Shown here: one piece after another, positions 1-9,165 of the stretch | Layout: every line of letters starts with the position of its first letter | Position numbering within the stretch: position 1 is the stretch's first letter | Assembly: GCA_028285485.1 (NCBI GenBank) | Contig: JANQPC010000068.1 | Coordinates: forward strand, 31,511-95,510 | Origin: Paracoccaceae bacterium | Lineage (GTDB): Bacteria; Pseudomonadota; Alphaproteobacteria; Rhodobacterales; Rhodobacteraceae | Length of the DNA stretch: 64,000 bases | Direction of reading: 5' to 3' | Translations under genes and position numbers: made by a program | The notes under the pieces: model-generated | The model's database searches: none | Told to the model about the DNA's origin: nothing | What the model saw: the letters and a program-made list of their open reading frames with translations, nothing else

Positions 1-1
1 G

Positions 2-1387
2 GGGCTGACGGGCCGCCAGCTTCGCATGGCGCGGCGGCTCGCCCACAAACACGGGCTGGCACCCACATCGGATTTCGATGCCGTACGGCTTTTGCGCAAG
101 GCGGGCATCGATCCCTTCGAGCGCGCCAATATGCTTGAGCTTGTGGTCGCCGATCCCAAGGCGAAGGCGGTAGTGGGCACCCCGGCGCCCGCCGGCCCGG
201 GCACCGAGCTTTCCACCGATGTGCGCCCAAGCGAGGGCTCGCGCTTCAAGGAAGTGCAGGAGATCCAGGCCGATATCGCGCGCCGGCGGCGGCAGCGGAT
301 CTACAGCCTGGCGGTGCGGATCGCGGGCTTTGTGCTGCTGCCGACGATCCTCGTGGGCGTCTACTACACGCAGATCGCCACGCCGATGTTTGCCACGAAA
401 TCAGAATTCGTGATCCAGCAGGCCGATCAATCGGGCGGCTCCGGCATGGGCGGGCTGCTGTCTGGCACGGGCCTGGCCACCAGCCAGGATTCGATCACCG
501 TGCAGAGCTACCTGCAATCGCGCGAAGCGCTGCTGCGGCTGGATGACGATCTGGGCTACAAGGCGCATTTCTCCGGCGACAACATCGATTTCCTGCAACG
601 CCTCGATCCCGATGCTACGAATGAAGAGGCCTACCAGACGTTCCGCCGCAACGTGAAGATTGGCTACGATCCAACCGAAGGCATCGTGCGGATGGAGGTG
701 ATCGCCGCCTCGCCGCAGGAAAGCGCGGCCTTCTCGCGCGCGCTGATCGGCTACGCCGAAGAACAGGTGGATAACCTTACCCAGCGCCTGCGGGCAGACC
801 AGATGCAGGGCGCCAACGAAACCTTCGCCGAGGCGGAGGAAAAGATGGAAGCGGCGCAGCTTCAGGTGCTGCAGCTTCAGCAGGATCTGGGCGTGCTCGA
901 TCCCACAACCGAAACCTCGGCGCTGATGGGCCAGATCACCCAGTTCGAGACGCAAATCGCCGAGAAGCGGCTGCAATTGCAGCAGCTGCTCGACAACCCT
1001 GCCCCGAACCAGGCGCGGGTCTCCGGCGTTGAGGGCGATATCGAGCGGCTACAAGCCCTGGTGACAGAACTACGGGCGCAGCTGACGGTGGAGAACGACG
1101 CCGGCGGCTCCATGGCCTCGATGACAGCGCAGCTGCGCATGGCCGAGGTGGATCTCGAAACCCGCACGATGATGATGCAGGAGGCGCTTCAGGCGCTTGA
1201 GACGGCACGCACCGAAGCCAACAGACAAGTGCGCTACCTGTCGCTGGGCGTGAACCCGATTCCGCCCGATGAGCCAAGCTACCCCCGTGCCTTCGAGAAC
1301 ACGGTGCTGGCCTTCCTGATCTTTTCGGGGATCTACCTGATGGGCTCGCTCACCGCCTCGATCCTGCGCGAACAGATGTCGGGCTAA
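2..1387 (+). CDS. KpsE-like capsular polysaccharide export inner-membrane protein (5' partial)
   Basis: Probable polysaccharide co-polymerase/export protein of the KpsE/BexC/CtrB (Wzz-like) family, which spans the periplasm between an ABC exporter and the outer-membrane channel. About 461 residues are visible. There is an N-terminal cytoplasmic region, a first membrane helix near residues 103-125 (VLLPTILVGVYYTQIA), a long periplasmic part rich in Glu/Gln/Leu coiled coil, and a C-terminal helix (VLAFLIFSGIYLMGSL) just before the end. The reading frame is open to the left edge and the residues before the first in-frame ATG at 26 (LTGRQLR) look like coding sequence, so the true start is probably outside the window. 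Partner transporter genes are not visible. The family call is by pattern; the exact exported polymer cannot be told. Confidence 0.75.
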   Translation, partial: GLTGRQLRMARRLAHKHGLAPTSDFDAVRLLRKAGIDPFERANMLELVVADPKAKAVVGTPAPAGPGTELSTDVRPSEGSRFKEVQEIQADIARRRRQRIYSLAVRIAGFVLLPTILVGVYYTQIATPMFATKSEFVIQQADQSGGSGMGGLLSGTGLATSQDSITVQSYLQSREALLRLDDDLGYKAHFSGDNIDFLQRLDPDATNEEAYQTFRRNVKIGYDPTEGIVRMEVIAASPQESAAFSRALIGYAEEQVDNLTQRLRADQMQGANETFAEAEEKMEAAQLQVLQLQQDLGVLDPTTETSALMGQITQFETQIAEKRLQLQQLLDNPAPNQARVSGVEGDIERLQALVTELRAQLTVENDAGGSMASMTAQLRMAEVDLETRTMMMQEALQALETARTEANRQVRYLSLGVNPIPPDEPSYPRAFENTVLAFLIFSGIYLMGSLTASILREQMSG

Positions 1388-1432
1388 CGCATTTCACGAG
1401 AAACCTGAAACATCACGTACCGCTTAACGCGT

Positions 1433-1449
1433 TGAAATCTTTGATTTCA
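1433..1449. terminator. Small stem-loop between convergent genes
   Basis: TGAAATC, three T residues, then GATTTCA form a perfect 7-bp inverted repeat between the end of the capsule export gene and the end of the protease gene. It is placed where a bidirectional terminator would be expected, but there is no T-tract and the stem is AT-rich, so this is a weak call. Confidence 0.3.
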
Positions 1450-1560
1450 GGCCGGGTTACGTGAGCGAGGTCTTTCGCATAACGCTCTGAAGGCCGGGCT
1501 GGCGGGAGGAACCGGCCAACGAGATGGTATGCGCGGCACCCGCGAAGGCGCCGGGCCGGT

Positions 1561-2496
1561 TCAGATGAACACGATATCGTCGCGCTCGTCGATCTGGCAG
1601 GTGCAAGGGGCGTGGCAGCCGCAGGGGCTTGGCTCGTCCCCGTGAAAATGGACGTATTCGTACACCGGCGCGCCCGAGGCATCGTCAAAGGCATAGATCG
1701 CGGGCAGAAGCAGCTCGTCGCTGCCCTGATCGGGATCTGCCGGGGCGCGATCGTCGTCATCATCATCCCCGCGCGCCGCCAGCGCCACTGCGCCGCCCGC
1801 AAGCCCGCCGCCGAAAACCGCCGCGATCAGACCCAGAAGAAGCGCCACAAGGCCCGCCCCGCCGCTGCCGCCGCCGTCGCCGCCGCTGCCATCGTCGAAG
1901 GTGGGGCTAGACGGCGCGTTCACGAAGGCGAGCGGATCGGTGCCCGGCGGCGGCGCAAGGATCGGCCCGCTGGCGGTATCGGCCCCGTAGATGAGCTGCG
2001 CGCCCGCGATATCGCCATCGCCGAGATCGTTGGCGAAGACCACGGGGTTCATGATCTCGCTTGTGTCATTCACATGCTCAAGGCCCAGCACATGCCCGAT
2101 CTCGTGCAGGGCAACGGCATAGAAGCTCAGATCCGTGCTGCCGAAGGGCGCCCAGCCTTCGGTGCTATCGAGTTCGATCTGCGCCTGGGTGATCGGATCG
2201 GGCGTGCCGGAGACGGGCGAGAAAAAAATCGTGGCCAGGCCTACGGTAGAACCCGTGAGCGGCGACATGAAAAAATCAACGTCCGACGCAGCGGCGGAGC
2301 CCACGCGCTGGAAATCGATATCCGCAACATCCTCCCAATCCTGAAAGGCGGAGGTGAGCGCGGCATCGAAATCGGCAACGCTATAGGTGCTGGTATCGAA
2401 GCTCAGGCCCGAGAAATCGGCATGCCAGGTTACCGTGCCGCCATCCTCGCCGTAATCGGGGGTGCCCCACTTCAGGCCCGTCAGTGCAAAGCTCAT
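1561..2496 (-). CDS. Matrixin-like (M10-type) zinc metalloprotease with C-terminal hydrophobic segment
   Basis: Predicted zinc endopeptidase of 311 residues. The catalytic zinc motif HEIGHVLGLEH (HExxHxxGxxH) lies near residue 131 and is followed by a Met-turn-like EIMNP, as in metzincins. After the catalytic domain comes a Pro/Ser/Gly-rich linker, a hydrophobic Gly/Ala/Leu segment (about residues 221-248), a run of six Asp residues and a tail ending in a CGCHAPCTC cluster and DDIVFI. No N-terminal signal peptide is visible: the protein starts MSFALTGLKW. The acidic-plus-hydrophobic C-terminus resembles type I (ABC) secretion signals of serralysin-like proteases, but that is inference. A GAGGGAT ribosome binding site precedes the ATG. 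It faces the capsule export gene tail to tail. Confidence 0.8.
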   Translation of the reverse strand: MSFALTGLKWGTPDYGEDGGTVTWHADFSGLSFDTSTYSVADFDAALTSAFQDWEDVADIDFQRVGSAAASDVDFFMSPLTGSTVGLATIFFSPVSGTPDPITQAQIELDSTEGWAPFGSTDLSFYAVALHEIGHVLGLEHVNDTSEIMNPVVFANDLGDGDIAGAQLIYGADTASGPILAPPPGTDPLAFVNAPSSPTFDDGSGGDGGGSGGAGLVALLLGLIAAVFGGGLAGGAVALAARGDDDDDDRAPADPDQGSDELLLPAIYAFDDASGAPVYEYVHFHGDEPSPCGCHAPCTCQIDERDDIVFI

Positions 2497-2637
2497 AAAC
2501 TATCCCTCACGCCCCGGTGGACTCCCCTCGTAAACGCGCGAGGCTAATTTTCGGTCACAATGTGGCAGAAATGGGGTTCGCGCCCGTGGGGGCCGCGGGG
2601 TTTTGCCGCTGCGAACGCGCCTTTCGGCGGCGGCCCG

Positions 2638-4104
2638 CTATTCGGCGGCGGTTTTCAGCGTGAAGCCGCGTTCGATCATATCCGCCGGCTCCACCGGGTA
2701 TTCGCCCGAGAAACAGGCATCGCAATATTGCGGCGCGGCGGCATCGCGGCCCTTGGCTTCGCCCACCGCCCGGTAAAGCCCGTCAAGCGAGATGAACCGC
2801 AAGGAATCAACGCCGAGATGCGCGCACATCTCATCTTCGGACATTGTGGCGGCCAGAAGCTTCTCGCGATCGGGCGTATCCACCCCGTAGAAGCATGGCC
2901 AGGCCGTGGGCGGGCTGGCGATGCGGAAGTGGATTTCGGCAGCGCCTGCATCCAGCAGCATCTCGCGGATCTTGATCGATGTGGTGCCGCGCACCACGCT
3001 GTCATCTACCAGCACGAGCCGTTTGCCGCGCACCAGCGCACGGTTGATGTTGAGCTTCAGCCGCACGCCCATGTTGCGGATCTGCTCGGTGGGTTCGATG
3101 AAGGTGCGGCCCATATACTGGTTGCGGATGATCCCCATCGCGTAGGGAATGCCGCTTTCCTGGCTGTAGCCGATGGCCGCGGGCGTGCCGCTATCGGGCA
3201 CAGGGCAGACGAGATCGGCCTCCACCGGCGCCTCGCGCGCCAGCTCCACACCGATGGCGCGGCGGGTTTCATACACCGAACGCCCGCCAAGGATGGAATC
3301 GGGCCGCGAGAAATAGACATGTTCGAACACACAGAAACGCGCGCGCTTGGGCTCAAACGGGCGATGGGTTTTGACCCCATCGCCATTGATCACCACCATT
3401 TCGCCCGGCTCGATTTCGCGCACAAACTCCGCCCCGATGATATCGAGCGCGCAGGTTTCCGACGCGAGCGCCCAGCCTTCGCCGATTTTCCCCAGAACGA
3501 GCGGGCGCACACCGAGGGGATCGCGCACGCCGATCAGCTTGGTGCGGGTCATCGCCACCACAGAGAAGGCGCCTTCGACCCGCCGCAGCGCATCCTTCAT
3601 GCGCTCGGGGATATCGCGCTGCAGCGAGCGGGCCATCAGGTGAATGATGCACTCACTGTCCGACGAGGATTGGAAGATCGAGCCACGCTCGATCAGCTCG
3701 CGCCGCAGGGCATCGGCATTGGTGATGTTGCCGTTATGGGCGATCGCCGCGCCGCCCATGGAAAACTCACCGAAAAATGGCTGTACATCGCGGATTTGCG
3801 TGTGGCCCTTCGATCCGGCGGTGGAATAGCGCACATGGCCGATGCCCAGTGGGCCCGGCAGCGTGTTCATCACCGATTTCGAGGTGAAACTATCGCGCAC
3901 GTAGCCAAAGCGGCGGGCGGAGTTGAAGCCGGCCTCGGGATCGTGGGTAACGATCCCGCCCGCCTCCTGCCCCCGGTGCTGAAGCGCGTGCAGGCCAAGA
4001 GCCACGAAATTCGCCGCATCGGCCACGCCGACAACGCCAAAGATGCCACACTCCTCGCGGAGCTTGTCATCATCGAAAGGATGGGCAGGCGGTAGGGATG
4101 GCAT
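2638..4104 (-). CDS. purF: Amidophosphoribosyltransferase
   Basis: Catalyses the first committed step of purine synthesis (PRPP plus glutamine to 5-phosphoribosylamine) in the cytoplasm. The 488-residue product has the class II glutamine amidotransferase domain first, with the nucleophile Cys at position 19 in EECGIFGVVG after a short propeptide, and then the phosphoribosyltransferase domain with the PRPP motif LVLVDDSVVRGTTS. A C-terminal YCDACFSGEYP segment carries Cys residues of the type that bind a [4Fe-4S] cluster in the Bacillus-type enzyme. The frame is open upstream to 4152, but the ATG at 4104 (MPSLPPAHPF) gives the normal family N-terminus and is preferred. It stands alone, with 134 nt separating it from the next operon. 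Confidence 0.97.
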   Translation of the reverse strand: MPSLPPAHPFDDDKLREECGIFGVVGVADAANFVALGLHALQHRGQEAGGIVTHDPEAGFNSARRFGYVRDSFTSKSVMNTLPGPLGIGHVRYSTAGSKGHTQIRDVQPFFGEFSMGGAAIAHNGNITNADALRRELIERGSIFQSSSDSECIIHLMARSLQRDIPERMKDALRRVEGAFSVVAMTRTKLIGVRDPLGVRPLVLGKIGEGWALASETCALDIIGAEFVREIEPGEMVVINGDGVKTHRPFEPKRARFCVFEHVYFSRPDSILGGRSVYETRRAIGVELAREAPVEADLVCPVPDSGTPAAIGYSQESGIPYAMGIIRNQYMGRTFIEPTEQIRNMGVRLKLNINRALVRGKRLVLVDDSVVRGTTSIKIREMLLDAGAAEIHFRIASPPTAWPCFYGVDTPDREKLLAATMSEDEMCAHLGVDSLRFISLDGLYRAVGEAKGRDAAAPQYCDACFSGEYPVEPADMIERGFTLKTAAE

Positions 4105-4238
4105 AAGCTGAAGGGCGGCCCCGAATCCGTCTGTTACAGCTGCGTGACACATAGTGCGTCACAGCGCCGGAGTCACGGGCCGATCGCACACCCCTTTTGC
4201 CGCGCGACACTTGCGCCTGCTGCACGCCGCCGGGGCGC

Positions 4239-4553
4239 TCACGCCATGTGGAACTGGCGCGGCAGAAGGAAGGGGAAGTTCGTGGCCTCGTCGATCTCTA
4301 TTTTCATGATCGGCCCCATCCAGGCGCCCCATTTGGCGTTGACAGGGCAATCCTTCAGATGCGCCTGCGCGGCGGCCAGATCATCGGTTTCGAAGTAACC
4401 GAAAAGGGTCAGCCCGTGGCGGAAGATGTTGTAGTTCCGGATCCCCGCTTCCCGCAGAGTATCCAGCATCTCCGGCCAGATCTCATCATGGCGCTTCTTG
4501 TATTCTTCCTCGTATCCGGGGCGAACCTCCAGAACCCAGGCGTAGGATGCCAT
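4239..4553 (-). CDS. L-rhamnose mutarotase-like protein (RhaM/DUF718 family)
   Basis: Small 104-residue protein of the RhaM family, which interconverts alpha and beta anomers of L-rhamnose. Recognisable segments are YKKRHDEIWPEM (with the catalytic-type His), IRNYNIF and LFGYFETDD. The ATG at 4553 overlaps the TGA of the upstream isomerase gene by one base; a GTG one codon earlier is possible, and GGAGGG precedes both. It is the last gene of the long leftward operon starting near 14406. The sugar is not proven: the family is mostly linked to rhamnose, and other 6-deoxy sugars such as L-fucose fit the neighbouring genes too. Confidence 0.85.
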   Translation of the reverse strand: MASYAWVLEVRPGYEEEYKKRHDEIWPEMLDTLREAGIRNYNIFRHGLTLFGYFETDDLAAAQAHLKDCPVNAKWGAWMGPIMKIEIDEATNFPFLLPRQFHMA

Positions 4554-5368
4554 CACGCGCCCTCCTTCCAGCTTATGTAGCAGTCGCGCATGGCGACGAT
4601 CTCGGTCAGCACATCTTCGAAAAGCGTGTTCATGTAATCCTGATGCACCGGCTCGATTGCGAGCGCGCCGGTATAGCCCGCATCCCGCAGAGTGGCGAAC
4701 ATGGCGGGGAAGTTCAGCGTTCCATGGGCGAACTTGGTTTGCAGCGCGCCCATCTTCGCCTGCCGCAGGTGAACATGGGCCGCGTGCGGCGCGAGGGGAT
4801 CAACCTCTTCCTGCCGGTAGCCGAGGCAGGCGAAATGCGAATAATCGAGCGCGAGCTTGATGCCGGTGGCCTCGACAAGCCGGTGCACGATTGCGGGCGA
4901 TTCCGCGAAGGAATGCACGTGGGGTTCAATGCAGAGCGTTGCCGCATGATCCGCCGACAGCACGACCATCTCCTTTAGCGATGCGGCAGAGACCCGCTCT
5001 GCCTCCTCCCGCGATTGGCCGGGGTTCACCACGCCGGGCAGGATGAAGATCGTGCCGATCCCGGCCGCATCGGCAAAGGTGAGCACCTGCTTGAGATCCT
5101 TGAGATTTTCCTCAAGCGTTCCGGGCAGAGCGAGGTTGCGCCCATCGAGCCCCTCGCCGAAGAGGTGGTAGTAGTTGGGCACGGCCACACCGAGGCCGCG
5201 CACGATTTCGGCCACCGCCTCGGGTTCGGCCAGAAGCGCGGATTTGTCGAGCGCAGAGCGGTAGAACAGCCCCACATCCAGCGCGCCGATCCCGAGCGCT
5301 TTTGAGATATCGGCGGCCTCCTGCAAGGTGCAGGCGGGCAGTGACCAGGCTGTGAGCGAAAGGGTCAT
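4553..5368 (-). CDS. Sugar phosphate isomerase/epimerase family protein (xylose isomerase-like TIM barrel)
   Basis: A 271-residue protein of the AP-endonuclease-2/xylose-isomerase-like TIM-barrel superfamily, whose members isomerise or epimerise sugars and keto-sugars with a divalent metal. Likely metal-ligand strands are LCIEPHVHSF, LALDYSHF, AHVHLRQ and LAIEPVHQDY, i.e. the usual Glu/Asp/His/Glu arrangement. The start is set at ATG 5368 (MTLSLTAWSLP), which overlaps the stop of the oxidoreductase gene in an ATGA junction; the longer frame to 5443 runs inside that gene. It is too short to be a canonical L-rhamnose isomerase. Its substrate is unknown, but it is co-transcribed with a sugar oxidoreductase and a mutarotase, so it probably acts on the imported sugar or its oxidised form. 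Confidence 0.8.
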   Translation of the reverse strand: MTLSLTAWSLPACTLQEAADISKALGIGALDVGLFYRSALDKSALLAEPEAVAEIVRGLGVAVPNYYHLFGEGLDGRNLALPGTLEENLKDLKQVLTFADAAGIGTIFILPGVVNPGQSREEAERVSAASLKEMVVLSADHAATLCIEPHVHSFAESPAIVHRLVEATGIKLALDYSHFACLGYRQEEVDPLAPHAAHVHLRQAKMGALQTKFAHGTLNFPAMFATLRDAGYTGALAIEPVHQDYMNTLFEDVLTEIVAMRDCYISWKEGA

Positions 5369-6402
5369 GCAACGATCTCCGGCTGGCAGCTGGCGGCGGA
5401 TTGGTACAACGCGGCGATGGTTGCCGTGACCTCGGCGCCGCAATCGGCATTGCTCGCATTGGTGACGGGCTCCCCGGCGCAGAGCTTTGCAAAAATCCGT
5501 ACCGGCAGGGCACCATCATATTCCGGGCGATCAAGCACCAGATCCTCATCGGCGCCGTCAAGGCGCCAGAGCTGCACCCGCGCGGCCTGATTATCGAAAA
5601 GGATCATACCCTCGGTGCCATAGATCCGCACATCGGTGTGCATACCGCGATGCTTCGGCACCGTGGCCGCGCCTGAAAGCGCGATGGTGGCGCCGTTATC
5701 GGCCCGCGCGGTGGCGGCATCGTAGAAATCAACCTTCGAGGGCGAGAGACCCGAAGCGCAATACACCTCGCGCACGGTAAGGCCCGAGACATGGATCATC
5801 CAGGCCAGCGAATGGCTCATCTGCCCCCATGCATAGCCTCCTGCCTTGGCGGGATCCGCCCAGGTGGAGGCGGGCGGGCGAAAGAGGTGATCGGCCGTCT
5901 CAAGCATCGGCTCGCCCGCGAAAAGATCGTGAAGGGGCGATCCCATCTGGCAGATCATGTGGCGTATCTCGCCAATCCGCCCCTCTGCCACCCATGCGCG
6001 CGCCTTGGCAGTGTAGTCTTCGAAGTTCAGCCCCGTGGGCACCAGCACCTCGCGCCCCGCCGCCGTAGCCGCCGCGGCGATGGTGCGCCCATCATCTGCT
6101 GTTGTCGCCATTGGCTTTTCGATCAGCACATGGGCGCCGGCCTCAAGGGCGGCGAGGGCGGGCGCGGTATGGGCCACATGCGGGGTGGAGATCATCACGC
6201 CATCCAGCGCTTCTGCGGCAAGCATTTCGCCAACATCCGTATAGCGCGGCGTGATGCCAAACTCCTCGCCCACGATATCGAGCCGCGCGGGATCCAGATC
6301 GCAGATCGCAACGATCTCGGCCTCCGGGCATTCGTTGATTGTAGGGATATGGTTGAACGTGGCCCACCAGCCCACGCCCACCACCCCGATCCGTGCCGTC
6401 AT
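5365..6402 (-). CDS. Gfo/Idh/MocA family oxidoreductase
   Basis: NAD(P)-dependent sugar or cyclitol dehydrogenase family protein, 345 residues. It begins with the Rossmann nucleotide-binding motif GVVGVGWWATFNHIP and has the family motif EKPMATT near residue 95, where the lysine takes part in catalysis. The C-terminal half is the alpha/beta substrate-binding domain. It sits between the GntR regulator (4-nt ATGA overlap) and the TIM-barrel isomerase (ATGA overlap) in the long leftward operon. The reaction is not determinable from sequence; oxidation of the imported deoxy-sugar or a keto-acid intermediate is an inference from context. Confidence 0.88.
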   Translation of the reverse strand: MTARIGVVGVGWWATFNHIPTINECPEAEIVAICDLDPARLDIVGEEFGITPRYTDVGEMLAAEALDGVMISTPHVAHTAPALAALEAGAHVLIEKPMATTADDGRTIAAAATAAGREVLVPTGLNFEDYTAKARAWVAEGRIGEIRHMICQMGSPLHDLFAGEPMLETADHLFRPPASTWADPAKAGGYAWGQMSHSLAWMIHVSGLTVREVYCASGLSPSKVDFYDAATARADNGATIALSGAATVPKHRGMHTDVRIYGTEGMILFDNQAARVQLWRLDGADEDLVLDRPEYDGALPVRIFAKLCAGEPVTNASNADCGAEVTATIAALYQSAASCQPEIVA

Positions 6403-7133
6403 GCGTTCCTCCCTGAAATGCCTTGCGCCACCGTGGAGCGGTAGACGTTTTGCATATGCGCCTCAGCCGCCTCAGCCGCAGCCGCGGAATCGCGCGCGCG
6501 CAGCGCCTCGTAGAGCTTGCGGTGATCCTTGAGGCTTTGCTCCAGCACCTTGGGGTTTTCCGAGGCGCGGCGGCGAAATTCGAGGCCAAGCGCGTTAAGG
6601 CTTTCGCCGATACGTTTGAGAAAGGCGTTGCCGCAGCCGATCCAGATCGCCTCGTGAAACTTCAGATCGGCAAGCCGGAAGGCCTGCGGATCAGAAATCG
6701 TCGCCCCCTGCCCCGCAAGCATGGTTTCGAGCGCGTCGAGCTGGGGATCCGACATGTGGCTGGCGGCCCGCCGCGCCACATCGCCTTCGATCAGCGAGCG
6801 CGCATCGTAAAGCTCTCGGATATTCATATCCTCAAGTTCAAGGAAGAAGCGGATCGGCCCCAGAAGCGCATCGCCGTCAAGCTCGCTGATAAACGCCCCC
6901 CCGCCCTGGCGGCTGCGCACCACGCCCAGGATGGAAAGGCCCCGGATCGCTTCGCGCACCGAGGGGCGGGAGACGTTGAGCATTTCCGCCAGCTCACGCT
7001 CCGGCGGCAGTTGATCGCCGGGTTTCAGCGCGCGGGAGGTGACCATTTCGAGGATCCGCTTGGCCACGAGCTCGGCAAGCGATTCCCGCGTGATCGGGGC
7101 TTCGTTGAGAAAGATGGATGGCTTATCGCTCAT
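6399..7133 (-). CDS. GntR-family transcriptional regulator (FadR subfamily, FCD domain)
   Basis: A 244-residue regulator with an N-terminal winged helix ([26 protein letters not shown], about residues 40-65) followed by an all-helical FCD effector domain with the usual metal-binding His/Asp residues (for example [15 protein letters not shown]). FCD regulators generally repress catabolic operons and release DNA on binding an organic acid or sugar acid. The gene lies inside the operon it probably controls, overlapping a permease gene upstream and the oxidoreductase gene downstream. The dyad at 14464-14487 in the divergent promoter has the TTGGT-N3-ACCAA form typical of this subfamily and is its best candidate operator. 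Confidence 0.9.
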   Translation of the reverse strand: MSDKPSIFLNEAPITRESLAELVAKRILEMVTSRALKPGDQLPPERELAEMLNVSRPSVREAIRGLSILGVVRSRQGGGAFISELDGDALLGPIRFFLELEDMNIRELYDARSLIEGDVARRAASHMSDPQLDALETMLAGQGATISDPQAFRLADLKFHEAIWIGCGNAFLKRIGESLNALGLEFRRRASENPKVLEQSLKDHRKLYEALRARDSAAAAEAAEAHMQNVYRSTVAQGISGRNA

Positions 7134-8101
7134 GGGCGCGCCTCCGGACGGGGCCGGCCAAGAAGGCCGGACAGGTTGAGCCGCGGGCCGATGACCGAGG
7201 CGATGAGCAGAAGGCCGATCACGCCGGTCTGGATATGCCCGGTGATGTTCATCAGCGCCATGCCGTTGCGAAGGTTCAGCACGATCAGCACCGCAAGTAG
7301 TGTGCCGACAAGCGTGCCGCGCCCGCCAAAAATGCTGACGCCGCCCAGGAGCACCATGGTGATGATATCCAGTTCAAACCCGTTGGCCACATCGCCCCGC
7401 ACCGCGCCCACGCGGGCCGCGAAGAGAAGCCCGGCCAGCGCCGAAATTGCGCCCGATGCGGTGAAAAGGATCAGCTTGTGGCGCGCGGTATCGATGCCCG
7501 CATAGGCGGCCACCTCGCGGTTATTGCCGATCAGATAGGTTTTGCGCCCGAAGCCGCTTTTCTGCAGCACGATATAGAGGATCACGAAGAGCGCGGCGAA
7601 GATGAAAAGCGCAAGCGGGATATCCCCGATCAGCCCCTCCTGGCCCAGCGCATCGAACCAGTCGGGGAACCCGGTGATCCCGCGATCCTCCACCAGCACC
7701 CGCGCCATGCCGCGAAAACCGATCAGCGTGGCCAGCGTCACCACCAGCGAAGGCAGCCCGACATAGGCGATGAAGTAGCCGTTAAGCGCGCCGCCGATCA
7801 CGCCGATGCCCAGAACGATCACGCAGGCCAGCCCCGCAGGCACGCCCACAGCGAAGAGGAAACCGAAGGCGCAGGCGGCAAGCCCCATCATCGAACCCAC
7901 CGAAAGATCGATCTCGGCATTGATGATGATCAGCGTCATGATCAGCGCCACGATGATCTTTTCGATCGAAAGCTGAAACAGGTTGATCTGATTGGAAAGC
8001 GTCAGGAACTGCGGGGAAAGCGTTGCATTCACGGCAAAAATCGCGATGAGAGTGGCGAAGAGAAAGCCCTCCCAGCTTCGGATCGCGCCAAGCCAGCTCA
8101 T
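7130..8101 (-). CDS. ABC sugar importer permease (RhaQ/RbsC family, second permease)
   Basis: Inner-membrane permease, 323 residues, of the branched/monosaccharide importer family (BPD_transp_2). It contains the conserved [12 protein letters not shown] segment near residue 62, INAEIDLS being the usual start of the hallmark helix, and the cytoplasmic loop [13 protein letters not shown] that contacts the ATPase. About nine hydrophobic segments are apparent. Together with the adjacent permease and the single double-domain ATPase it forms a heterodimeric importer, the arrangement of rhizobial rhamnose transporters (RhaSTPQ). Both ends overlap their neighbours by 4 nt. Confidence 0.88.
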   Translation of the reverse strand: MSWLGAIRSWEGFLFATLIAIFAVNATLSPQFLTLSNQINLFQLSIEKIIVALIMTLIIINAEIDLSVGSMMGLAACAFGFLFAVGVPAGLACVIVLGIGVIGGALNGYFIAYVGLPSLVVTLATLIGFRGMARVLVEDRGITGFPDWFDALGQEGLIGDIPLALFIFAALFVILYIVLQKSGFGRKTYLIGNNREVAAYAGIDTARHKLILFTASGAISALAGLLFAARVGAVRGDVANGFELDIITMVLLGGVSIFGGRGTLVGTLLAVLIVLNLRNGMALMNITGHIQTGVIGLLLIASVIGPRLNLSGLLGRPRPEARP

Positions 8102-9165
8102 GCCGATTGCCCCTTGGCGCGGCCCGCAAGCTCGGCGGCGATCCGTTCCTCGGCGCGGCGGTGTTCGCGGGCTTGCCGGGCCGCCACGAGGCGGCGGTTC
8201 AAAAGCGCATCGGCGGCCACGGCGAGAAGGATCAGGATGCCCAGCACCGCCTCGCGCCAGAACTCGCTCACCAGTTGCCAGCGCACAAGCGACGTATCGA
8301 TGAGGTCCACCAGGATCGCGCCGATCAGCGCACCGATCACCGTGCCGGAACCGCCGAATATATTCACTCCGCCCACCACCGCGGCGGCCACCGATTTAAG
8401 CTCAAACCCGAGGCCCGCCACAACGGTGATGGTGCCGAAGCGCGCGAGGAACATGAAGCCCGCAAGCCCCGCAAGCGCGCCCGCCAGAACAAACGCCACA
8501 AACACCGTTTTCCGCGTGTCGATCCCGGCCATCTCCGCCGCTTCGGGGTTCGATCCGATGGCATAGAGCTTGCGCGCAGCCCGCAGGCGCGACAGCGCGA
8601 TGTGGACCACGATCACAACGAGCACGGCGGCCACAAAGCCCGCACGGAACTGAAGCTGGCCCCATTGCAAAAGCACGGTGTTGGGGAAAGAAATCAGCCA
8701 CTCGGGCAGATTGGCGGTGGAGATCGACTTGCTGTCGGAAAACTCCACCAGCGCGGATCGAAACAACGCCATCGTGCCGAGGGTAACGATGATCGAGGGC
8801 ACTTTGGCGAAGGCCACGAGCACGCCGTTTATCGCGCCGAACATTGCGCCGAGCGCCATGGCATAGGCCACAAGGATCACCGGCCCGATCTCGGGATTGT
8901 TGGTGACAAGGCTGCCGGTGGCAAAGGCCACGAAGCCCACGGTGGAGCCCACGGAGAGATCGATGTTTCGCGTAATGATAACAAGCGTTTGCGCCGTGGC
9001 GATCAGCGCCATGATCGCAACCGAGCTTGAGACGCGGTTGAACAGCCGGCCATTGAGATAGTTTGGCACCACCGCGGCGAAAAACAGGATCACGGCGCCA
9101 AGCACGATCACAAGCGCGAGGATGCGCAGGGTTTGCGGGCTCATCCGATCCACCAGCCCCAGCAT
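8098..9165 (-). CDS. ABC sugar importer permease (RhaP/RbsC family, first permease)
   Basis: Inner-membrane permease of 355 residues, paralogous to its neighbour at 7130-8101. The hallmark segment [15 protein letters not shown] and the coupling loop [13 protein letters not shown] are both present. The C-terminus carries a charged cytoplasmic tail ([17 protein letters not shown]) not found in the other permease. The start ATG at 9165 abuts the stop of the ATPase gene and its end overlaps the next permease by 4 nt. Substrate assignment rests only on the operon. Confidence 0.88.
   Translation of the reverse strand: MLGLVDRMSPQTLRILALVIVLGAVILFFAAVVPNYLNGRLFNRVSSSVAIMALIATAQTLVIITRNIDLSVGSTVGFVAFATGSLVTNNPEIGPVILVAYAMALGAMFGAINGVLVAFAKVPSIIVTLGTMALFRSALVEFSDSKSISTANLPEWLISFPNTVLLQWGQLQFRAGFVAAVLVVIVVHIALSRLRAARKLYAIGSNPEAAEMAGIDTRKTVFVAFVLAGALAGLAGFMFLARFGTITVVAGLGFELKSVAAAVVGGVNIFGGSGTVIGALIGAILVDLIDTSLVRWQLVSEFWREAVLGILILLAVAADALLNRRLVAARQAREHRRAEERIAAELAGRAKGQSA

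Noticed and set aside
2560..4095. 511-codon plus-strand frame opposite purF
   Set aside because: Mirror of the purF coding sequence caused by high GC codon bias; purF has all family motifs.
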